DNA of 11,543 nt from JAFGHJ01 sp964534175 (GTDB taxonomy: Bacteria; Hydrothermota; UBA3072): positions 1-11,543 of the forward strand of contig CAZHNS010000043.1 in assembly GCA_964534175.1 (NCBI GenBank), in the 5' to 3' direction. The first letter of the stretch is position 1, and every line of letters begins with the position of its first letter. This document shows, in pieces, positions 5,287 to 11,543 of this stretch. Position numbers and translations under genes: made by a program. The notes below the pieces were generated by a model, which worked only from the letters and a program-made list of their open reading frames with translations, was not told where the DNA came from and ran no database searches.

Positions 5287-5335
5287 TTTTTGAACTTTAA
5301 TTTGTAATTTTTCATTTTGAGATTTGATTTTTGCA
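5287..5335 (-). repeat. AT-rich heptad array that starts at the MATE stop codon
   Basis: Seven 7-base units fill 49 bases exactly. On the minus strand they read TGCAAAA (5335-5329), ATCAAAT, CTCAAAA, TGAAAAA, TTACAAA, TTAAAGT and TCAAAAA (5293-5287). Each carries a run of A in its second half. The first unit touches the TAA stop of the MATE gene (5338-5336) with no intervening base. Confidence 0.7.
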
Positions 5336-6673
5336 TTAATCGAATCTTATTTCCCTCCACCTTCCCTTATAAAAAGCTATAACTGCCAATATTGCTTCAA
5401 TGGTCCAATCACAAACTGCCGCGAGCCATATACCGGCAAAGCCATAACCTAATTTAAAGGCAAACCAATAGGCAAGAGATAATCTTACAACTATAGAACC
5501 AATAAAAGATATAATCATAGGCGTTTTTGTATCGCCTGCCCCATTCAAACCGCCCGCCACAACTATAAGAAAAGCTAAAGGTATCTGTTCAAAAGCAGCT
5601 ATCATAATCGCCAACATTGCAAAATTTTTCAACTGATCTTCAGGCTTAAATATCGAAAATACGGTATCCGGTTTCAAAACAAATAAAAAAGCAAGTAACG
5701 ACATAGCCGCAATAGCATAATAAGAAGTTTTCTTTATGCTCTCATCTGCCAAATCAATTTTTTTTGCTCCGAGACTTTGTCCGACCAGAGTATTAGACGC
5801 AATACCGAAACCGATACCCATCATAAATGAGAATGATTCAATTCGTAGGGCTAGTTGATGAGCAGCCAGAGCCACAGTACCAAGCGATGCGACCATTTTC
5901 ATAAAGAAAAATAAACTGGTTCTTCTTATGCCGAATTCCAACATAGCAGGAGAGGCTATTTTCCAGATGTTTTGCGCCGCTTTTCCATTTATTTTTCCTA
6001 TATCTTCCATTCCCATAGGAATATTTTTTCTTAAATGTATAATTGCAAGAATTAAAATTCCTCCAACAATATAAGAACCTCCGGTTGCAATTGCGGCTCC
6101 TACAACTCCAAGCCTGGGGAAAACACCTATGCCAAATATCAGGAAATAATTAAAAATTATGTTAAAAACATTGCTGAAAGCCATCAAAAACATCGGCGTT
6201 CTGGTATCCCCCATTCCCCTTATTATACCAGTTGAAGCAAAATAAATAAAAGTAAATAAGGAAACTCCAAGTACAATAGTAAGATATTCACTTCCAAGCA
6301 TATAAACGCTTTCAGTTGTCCCCATAAGAGCCATTAGCTGTTTGCTGCCAAATATTCCGAGAAAGCTCACGGCAGTTCCAATCACAATACTGATAAGTAA
6401 AACACTCCCGCCGCTTTCCTTTATTTTACCTACAGACCCTTCACCAGCAAATCTTGCAGTTAAAGCTTGTGCTGCAATCCTCATTGGAAACGCAAAGACA
6501 GAAATAAAAATGAAAAACAAGATATTTGCTAATCCTATAGCAGCAATTGAGTCCATCCCAAGTCGGGAAACCATTACTATATCCACAAACGCTGTAACTG
6601 TGAAGAATAATTGCTCGGTAACTGCCGGCCATGAAAGCGTAAAGATATTACGGTGAAGATTCTCCTCGTTCAC
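5336..6673 (-). CDS. MATE-family multidrug/metabolite efflux transporter
   Basis: This 445-residue integral inner-membrane antiporter is predicted to have 12 helices in two MatE halves (about 10-210 and 235-435). Such proteins use a Na+ or H+ gradient to export cationic drugs or metabolites; the substrate here is unknown. The halves repeat each other: FVDIVMVSRLG (29-39) in the first, RGMGDTRTPMF (152-162) near its middle and the matching NGAGDTKTPMI (377-387) in the second; NTLVGQSLGAKK (294-305) is also typical. Length is normal. The first acceptable start is a GTG at 6673, but it has no good ribosome site. A perfect AGGAGG (6732-6727) lies 5 bases before an in-frame ATA at 6721 that would add 16 residues (IDFEYEECLEEISFID), so the true start is unsettled. 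The gene appears to be monocistronic, with repeat-filled gaps on both sides. Confidence 0.9.
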   Translation of the reverse strand: MNEENLHRNIFTLSWPAVTEQLFFTVTAFVDIVMVSRLGMDSIAAIGLANILFFIFISVFAFPMRIAAQALTARFAGEGSVGKIKESGGSVLLISIVIGTAVSFLGIFGSKQLMALMGTTESVYMLGSEYLTIVLGVSLFTFIYFASTGIIRGMGDTRTPMFLMAFSNVFNIIFNYFLIFGIGVFPRLGVVGAAIATGGSYIVGGILILAIIHLRKNIPMGMEDIGKINGKAAQNIWKIASPAMLEFGIRRTSLFFFMKMVASLGTVALAAHQLALRIESFSFMMGIGFGIASNTLVGQSLGAKKIDLADESIKKTSYYAIAAMSLLAFLFVLKPDTVFSIFKPEDQLKNFAMLAIMIAAFEQIPLAFLIVVAGGLNGAGDTKTPMIISFIGSIVVRLSLAYWFAFKLGYGFAGIWLAAVCDWTIEAILAVIAFYKGRWREIRFD

Positions 6674-6726
6674 ATCTATAAAAGAAATTTCTTCTAAGCA
6701 TTCTTCGTACTCGAAATCTATTTTTT

Positions 6727-6732
6727 CCTCCT
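6727..6732 (-). promoter_or_regulatory. strong Shine-Dalgarno site upstream of an ATA codon at the MATE gene
   Basis: AGGAGG on the minus strand is followed by 5 A residues and then ATA (6721-6719) in the MATE frame. An in-frame TAG (6733-6731) overlaps the site, so no longer extension exists. The next usual start codon is the GTG 48 bases further on, too far to be served by this site. Confidence 0.6.
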
Positions 6733-6792
6733 AAATCTGCAGATATGGATATTACTAAAAAGGCTTAAAAAAACAAGTGGAAATGAGTTTCT

Positions 6793-6869
6793 ATGTGTGG
6801 GGCTTTGTATTTTAATATTCCTTGGGGTGAAGACGGGATTCTAGCTTCTAACTTCCAACTCCTAACTTC
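6793..6869 (-). repeat. second copy of the composite intergenic repeat, after the RDD gene
   Basis: On the minus strand heptads GAAGTTA, GGAGTTG, GAAGTTA and GAAGCTA (6869-6842) end in the cap GAATCCC (6841-6835). This is the same unit type, number and cap as at 2261-2295. A TCACCCCAA linker and a diverged nonamer part (ATACAAAG, CCCCACACA, about 6815-6793) follow. The array begins 11 bases after the stop of the RDD gene. Confidence 0.75.
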
Positions 6870-6880
6870 TTATTCAAAAC

Positions 6881-7429
6881 TTATTTCTTTTTTATAACAA
6901 GCGTATCGGCAATCATATCGTGAAGAGCCTGATGTTTTTCTGTAAAAGCTGCCATTAAGTAACCTATACATAAAATCAATATAGATATGAACTTACTCCA
7001 GTATCTTCCATTTGCCCTTCCGAAAGTAATCTTATCGCCAGATACATCCGTAACAACTAAATTTAAAGCCTTTTTACCAAAAGTTGCCTGCCATTTCGAA
7101 CTTTCCAGTATCGTATAATAAAGCCAATTCAGTGTGATTCCCAATATATAACCAACTCCTCCGGCAATCCCCTGTATCGCTTCCACATCCACTCCCATCA
7201 AGCCCAAAACCAGACCAATAATACCACCAACAATAGCTCCTAATATGAACCCTGATAAACCTAAAATCAAACCATCGATAATTAAAGCAACAAAACGTTG
7301 TCCGAAACTCGCATACTCTAAATCTGTAACAACAGACCCACTCTTAACTTCTTTAATAAATTGAGAACCACAACTGATACAAAAATTTGCGTCTTCCGGA
7401 TTTTGTGCTCCACACTTCGAACAAACCAT
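6881..7429 (-). CDS. zinc-ribbon plus RDD-domain membrane protein
   Basis: This 182-residue protein begins with a zinc ribbon: C3, C6, C17 and C20 in a CxxC-x10-CxxC pattern (MVCSKCGAQNPEDANFCISCG). An RDD domain follows. FGQRFVALIID (42-52) carries the family Arg (R45) and Asp (D52) at the start of the first helix. Glycine-rich hydrophobic stretches at about 53-80 and 88-107 come next, then FGKKALNLVVTD (117-128) and a last helix near 146-162, ending HQALHDMIADTLVI, a typical RDD C terminus. RDD proteins are multi-pass membrane proteins of mostly unknown function, some proposed to be ion or small-molecule carriers. The ATG at 7429 has AGGAGG 5 bases upstream. It lies 46 bases after the macroglobulin gene, likely in one operon, but no functional link between them is established. 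Confidence 0.88.
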   Translation of the reverse strand: MVCSKCGAQNPEDANFCISCGSQFIKEVKSGSVVTDLEYASFGQRFVALIIDGLILGLSGFILGAIVGGIIGLVLGLMGVDVEAIQGIAGGVGYILGITLNWLYYTILESSKWQATFGKKALNLVVTDVSGDKITFGRANGRYWSKFISILILCIGYLMAAFTEKHQALHDMIADTLVIKKK

Positions 7430-7475
7430 AAAAACCTCCTAATTATTTATTCCTATAAACAAAAAACTTTCAGCA

Positions 7476-10400
7476 CTATTTTACTTTTAATTGGATGCTT
7501 TCAGAATGGCTGCTGAATTCTGGCGCATACATACACTGTATTTCAGCAATACCGCTCTGATAAACCCCTCTGTGTTGTACTCTTAAATCGTATTCAAAAA
7601 CATATGCTCCTTTTGGTAAATAAGAGATAAAAAAATGTGTAGCAACATCTTTAGTCGACTGATAATATCTTAATCCATCCTGATAGCGATAAAAAGATAA
7701 AACGTCCACAGGTTCCAAACCGCTACCTCTCATATCCTTTAAATGCACATATTCCATATCGCGGTCAACTTTCAACACAATTCTGACAGTTAAAAGATCT
7801 CCTACATTTACGGTGTTCGGTAAAGGATTAATAACTTCTCCTTTTTTTGTAGTCTTTTTTATAAATATGTCTTTTTTTAATTTAAGATTAGTGGTATGCG
7901 AAGTTATTGCTGAAAGTTCCTCGAAATACTGCAGATAAACACCACCCCACGCGATACCTTTATCCTTTTTGGTAACATTAATATCTGAAAAATCAGGCTG
8001 AATTTCTTCCTTTTCGTATTCTTTTTCATAAAAATTAGTACCTGCTTCTATATTCTCAGGTGTAACTTCTTTTTCTCCTAGTTGTACCTTCACTAATTTG
8101 TTACTGGAAAGATAATCTTCTCCTCTTAAAAGGAGCGCATATACAGCATCTGACGTCGCTTTTGTGGTTCGCCAGTTTATTGTTTGTTTTTGTTTTAATA
8201 GCCATACTTTACAATCTTCAACCGCGATTGTATCATTCATTACTTCAGAAAAAGCTTCTACCATTAAAGCCTGAGTTTCTATTGGCGCCCTGTACCACCA
8301 CCAGGAATGCTCTAATTCTCTCCAGAACATGCCCATTTCTTCATCTGTGATACTTCGTTCTTTTATAGAAGCCATAATCTCACCCGGCGTTTTACTTCTA
8401 CCAAAACGCTTTAAAGCAAGCGCGAGATACCCTTGAGAAAGGCGAGAATCCAGCTCTAACCAGTGTTTTTCCGCCTGATCTAAAAAGTAAGTTGTAGCTT
8501 CTCTATAACTCGAAGAAATCGGACTGTTTTTTAAATAAAAACTACGACCGTATAGATAAAAGGCGATTAATGGAGTAAGATTGTTCTCAGATTTATCTTC
8601 TAAACGATTATAAACTCCTGAAAACCATACATCAAGATAATGGATTGCTTTATAAGCTAAAGACATATCAACGTCTACACCCATTTTTTTCAACCTTCCA
8701 AAGTTAGTCAGGATATACAGGGTAATATAAGGATCCGATCTACCTCCGGGAAACCATGGCCAACTTCCGTTATGGAGCTGCATTTTACTTAGTTTATAAT
8801 ACGCGGAATTTATATTCTGTTCGATTGTATTTTCTTCAAAAAATATTCCAACATTTCTTTTTGCCTGACTTTCCCTTTCTGCCTGACGAACCCAGGGTGT
8901 TTCAAGCAGTATAACCGATTTTAAATCCTCATTTTTTTCAAGATTGGATTTAAGAGCATCGGTCCCCCTCCACTGTTTAAATACCTCTTCTATCCTGGGA
9001 TTAGAATTTGTGATGTGTTTTCCTATGCTATTGGCATATAAACGGTTCATAACCTGTTCCGAACATTCGCGGGGAAATTCTGCCAGATAAGGCAAAGCCT
9101 GTATCGCGTACCAGCTTGGATTGGAAGTCATCTGAACTGTAAACTTAAAAGGCTCTGCTGTTTTAGAATCTAATACATCTTCCACTCTATCAAAAGTAAA
9201 GTTTTTCGTTTGTTTACCGCGAACGTAAAGAGGATACGATTCGGTTAAATATTTTCTGCTGGAAAGTACAGGTATCGCATCGGTTTCTCCGTCTGAGTAT
9301 TTTCCACTCTTTGCTACTACTGTATAAATAAGTGGGTTCATTCCTTTTGGAACAATAACTTTCCAGGAAAAAGTTTTAGATGTGTGTGCTTTTATACTAA
9401 AGGTCTTCACTCGAGATTCCAAGCCTAAATCCTCATTCATTAATTCCTCGGTAATTAAATCCTTGAAATCTAACTGCACTTTGCCTTTCTGATTATCATC
9501 AGACATGTTAACGACTCTTACAGTAAAGTATAATGTATCACCTTCGCGCAAGAATCTGGGAGGGTTGGGTCTGACCATAAGCTTCTTTTGTGTTACAGTA
9601 TATCCGCTAACAATGCCATTTTCGCACTTCTTTCCATGAGCAAAACCCATAAATTTCCATTTAGTCAACGCTTCAGGAGAAGTAAATTCAAAAGTAACTG
9701 TTCCGTTTTTATCCATCAAAAGATGCGGATAGAAGAACGCGGTCTCGTTTAAATCTTTTCTTATTTCTACACCTTCTATATCTATCGGGGATACTTCTTC
9801 CTTTTTTTTCTCGGATACGCGAAAACTCGGAGGCGTAATACTAGCCCCCGCCAGATCCATTTTCACCGTTTCTCTTGCTGCCTGTACAGTTACCCCTTCT
9901 CCTGTCATTAAAGTCGGGTATAACTTAAAGTTCACTGTAGTAATAACGCCTTTTTTGCATTGAATGTCGGAAATAGTTTCAACTTTATATCCCATCATTC
10001 TTGCCTGCAATTCATAAGTACCAGGAGGTAAATTTTCAATTTTGAAATAACCATTCATGTTAGCCGCCACACCTCTATCTGTCCCTACAATCAGAACATT
10101 GGCTCCTGGTAAGGCTTCAAAAGTTTCTGCATCAACTACTGTACCATTAATAACCCCATACCTTCTATCAATCTCTTTACTTTTTTGATAAGTCACATCA
10201 GGTAAGATTGGGAATTTATAACCAAGATAGCCTCTTCTTACATATTCAGGGAATTGAATATAATTTATCTTCGGATAGGGAACTCGTGCCTCAAAGACTC
10301 TTTTACATTTATAAAAATACTGAGAACTGTTAATGAATCTATTATTCATATTAGAATAGTTACGTTTGAAGAAATTAAGTCCTTCCCATTCATGCGGATA

Positions 10401-11543
10401 AAATTGATCAAGTGAGAAATCATACATTGAAGCAACTATTTCAGCGAATTCTACAGGATCTCTTTTACCTTTTATTTTAAGCGAAACCCTCTCTTTTTCT
10501 CCCGGATTTATCTTGTGCCTGAAAGTTTCTAAACTGACTTCGAGCTCCTTATTATCCCAGGGAACATCTATATAAAAACTTTCCAGATAGGCTCTGTTTT
10601 CTTTTACTGAATTCAAATAAACGGTAAAACCACCCCTGAATTCCTCGGTAACCGGGAAATCTAACTTGTGTTGCGTAACAGTCTCATCTGTCCAATAACG
10701 TTTTATTATATTATTATCACAAACGATTTCCACAAAACATCTGCAGTTATTATAGCCACTTCCCCATAAAAGTTCGAGTGTCTCACCTACCCTAACAGTG
10801 TTATCTTTTACCCGAGCAACATAAGGAAGTTTGACCGGAAATTTCTTTTTCTCCCAATCCGGAAGAACCATAAGAGGTAGAAAAGCTTTAACTTCTCTGC
10901 CTGATTTATCGATAGAAGTACATTCCAATTTATATAGACCGGTTTTTAATTTTATTTCTACCGACTCAGGATTTTTCCAACTCTTAGTTGAAACTTTAAA
11001 ATCAGAAAACAATTTTTCCTTCGGCCAACTTTCCCAACCGGTTAAAAATTCGTTATTGCTATCGGCTTCAAGATTTCTCGATAATTCACGCCGCCACAGG
11101 GACGATCTCACCGGTTTTTCGGGTTCTTTGAGTTTAAATATTTTCAACCGGGTATCTACCGAAATGTTTTTTCCGTTCAATGTCTGGGTAGAAACCTGTA
11201 AGGAGAATTTTTTGCCATCAATTGGAATATCTTCTGTGGACAATCCAATTCTAAAGCTCGAATAACCTAGGTGAACAAAATTCTCCGCAGTGCGAGTCTC
11301 GCCATCCGCGGAAGTTACTTCCGCGGAAACTTCGTAAGTAAAAATCGGGTCTTCACTTGCGGAAATTTTAGGGTCCGGTTCCGCAGTAAACTGAATTGTA
11401 AAATTCCCTTTATCATCGGTTTTTGTTGTATCGTGAACAATCTGTTTTGATCTGCTGCCGCTCGAATGGTAATACCATCTCCACCAGTAAGGAAACCTAG
11501 CGTTTCTTACAACTTTATATTTAACTTTAGCATCATCTATCGA
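7476..11543 (-). CDS. large alpha-2-macroglobulin family protein with inserted carboxypeptidase-regulatory-like domain (5' end outside the window)
   Basis: The frame is open to the window edge, giving 1355 visible residues; the N terminus (signal peptide and first MG domains) is missing. The TTG at 11243 is only a codon inside the gene. In visible numbering: macroglobulin beta domains at about 1-450 (with FPYWWRWYY near 18-26); a carboxypeptidase-regulatory-like/CNA-B type domain at about 462-542 (VINGTVVDAETFEALPGANV, then GYFKIENLPPGTYEL); an A2M domain starting near 594 (RKDLNETAFFYPHLLMDKNG); the thioester motif ECSEQ with C827 and Q830 (bases 9065-9054); the alpha-toroid thioester domain to about 1140 with GSWPWFPGGRSDPYITLYI near 926-944; and a C-terminal domain ending CMYAPEFSSHSES. 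Family members trap proteases in the envelope, using the Cys-Gln thioester to bind them covalently. It probably shares an operon with the following RDD gene. Confidence 0.93.
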   Translation of the reverse strand, partial: SIDDAKVKYKVVRNARFPYWWRWYYHSSGSRSKQIVHDTTKTDDKGNFTIQFTAEPDPKISASEDPIFTYEVSAEVTSADGETRTAENFVHLGYSSFRIGLSTEDIPIDGKKFSLQVSTQTLNGKNISVDTRLKIFKLKEPEKPVRSSLWRRELSRNLEADSNNEFLTGWESWPKEKLFSDFKVSTKSWKNPESVEIKLKTGLYKLECTSIDKSGREVKAFLPLMVLPDWEKKKFPVKLPYVARVKDNTVRVGETLELLWGSGYNNCRCFVEIVCDNNIIKRYWTDETVTQHKLDFPVTEEFRGGFTVYLNSVKENRAYLESFYIDVPWDNKELEVSLETFRHKINPGEKERVSLKIKGKRDPVEFAEIVASMYDFSLDQFYPHEWEGLNFFKRNYSNMNNRFINSSQYFYKCKRVFEARVPYPKINYIQFPEYVRRGYLGYKFPILPDVTYQKSKEIDRRYGVINGTVVDAETFEALPGANVLIVGTDRGVAANMNGYFKIENLPPGTYELQARMMGYKVETISDIQCKKGVITTVNFKLYPTLMTGEGVTVQAARETVKMDLAGASITPPSFRVSEKKKEEVSPIDIEGVEIRKDLNETAFFYPHLLMDKNGTVTFEFTSPEALTKWKFMGFAHGKKCENGIVSGYTVTQKKLMVRPNPPRFLREGDTLYFTVRVVNMSDDNQKGKVQLDFKDLITEELMNEDLGLESRVKTFSIKAHTSKTFSWKVIVPKGMNPLIYTVVAKSGKYSDGETDAIPVLSSRKYLTESYPLYVRGKQTKNFTFDRVEDVLDSKTAEPFKFTVQMTSNPSWYAIQALPYLAEFPRECSEQVMNRLYANSIGKHITNSNPRIEEVFKQWRGTDALKSNLEKNEDLKSVILLETPWVRQAERESQAKRNVGIFFEENTIEQNINSAYYKLSKMQLHNGSWPWFPGGRSDPYITLYILTNFGRLKKMGVDVDMSLAYKAIHYLDVWFSGVYNRLEDKSENNLTPLIAFYLYGRSFYLKNSPISSSYREATTYFLDQAEKHWLELDSRLSQGYLALALKRFGRSKTPGEIMASIKERSITDEEMGMFWRELEHSWWWYRAPIETQALMVEAFSEVMNDTIAVEDCKVWLLKQKQTINWRTTKATSDAVYALLLRGEDYLSSNKLVKVQLGEKEVTPENIEAGTNFYEKEYEKEEIQPDFSDINVTKKDKGIAWGGVYLQYFEELSAITSHTTNLKLKKDIFIKKTTKKGEVINPLPNTVNVGDLLTVRIVLKVDRDMEYVHLKDMRGSGLEPVDVLSFYRYQDGLRYYQSTKDVATHFFISYLPKGAYVFEYDLRVQHRGVYQSGIAEIQCMYAPEFSSHSESIQLKVK
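9054..9065 (-). other. thioester motif CSEQ of the macroglobulin
   Basis: The codons TGT-TCG-GAA-CAG encode Cys-Ser-Glu-Gln. In thioester-containing macroglobulins the Cys and the Gln three residues later form the internal bond that attacks the trapped protease. Its presence argues that this is a thioester-active member rather than one of the thioester-less bacterial paralogues. Confidence 0.85.

Noticed and set aside
5139..5335. Insertion-sequence remnant or att site beside the KAP pair, to explain its possible transfer.
   Set aside because: There are no terminal inverted repeats, target duplications, tRNA or transposase fragments. The repeats present are the same intergenic arrays found throughout the window.
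6682..6702. ATG in the MATE leader (within GAATGCTTAG) as the start of an upstream peptide or of MATE itself.
   Set aside because: It is out of frame with MATE and lies about 25 bases past the AGGAGG, too far to be its start; the peptide would be a short chance frame.
10831..11265. A plus-strand 144-codon frame.
   Set aside because: It is antisense to the macroglobulin gene, whose frame continues with clear domain sequence over the same bases.

Overview
This is an AT-rich bacterial chromosomal segment in which all nine genes I can support lie on the minus strand. Two genes run off the ends: leuA at the left (its 3' part is missing) and a very large alpha-2-macroglobulin at the right (its 5' part is missing). 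Shine-Dalgarno sites are mostly strong (AGGAGG type) and several promoters have a TTGACA -35 box. The macroglobulin style (visible N-terminal segment with an FPYWW stretch, inserted carboxypeptidase-regulatory-like domain, ECSEQ thioester) and the repeat-rich intergenic gaps suggest a member or relative of the Bacteroidota/FCB superphylum or a similar uncultivated candidate phylum. That assignment is an inference from style, not a match.

Layout in transcription order, right to left: (1) alpha-2-macroglobulin (11543-7476) followed 46 bases later by a zinc-ribbon/RDD membrane protein (7429-6881). (2) A MATE efflux transporter (6673-5336, or starting at 6721). (3) A KAP-family P-loop NTPase (5120-3747) followed 56 bases later by a membrane-anchored protein of unknown function (3690-2911), a candidate defence-type pair. 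(4) A minimal zincin-like metalloprotease (2667-2299) whose promoter lies so close to its ATG that the mRNA is probably leaderless. (5) A 58-residue glycine-rich two-helix membrane protein (2067-1891) with a consensus promoter, followed by a flavin-reductase-like protein (1849-1163) with two possible starts. (6) 2-isopropylmalate synthase leuA (824-1), the first committed step of leucine synthesis, behind its own promoter and about a 100-base leader.

The most unusual content is between the genes. Gaps inside the predicted operons are 41-56 bases and repeat-free. The five gaps of 207-338 bases are all built largely of diverged short-period arrays: heptads of at least four sequence types, nonamers of CCACAGAGA type, and decamers of ACGCAGA/CACGGAT type. 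They occupy the side nearest the upstream gene's stop codon, while the promoter of the next gene sits on the other side. Several arrays begin within a few bases of a stop codon, and one composite array follows the stops of two unrelated genes. No convincing classical terminators were seen in these gaps.

The genes do not form one pathway. They look like independent short transcription units: leucine synthesis, envelope protection (macroglobulin), drug/metabolite efflux (MATE), a possible defence cassette and small redox/proteolysis genes.
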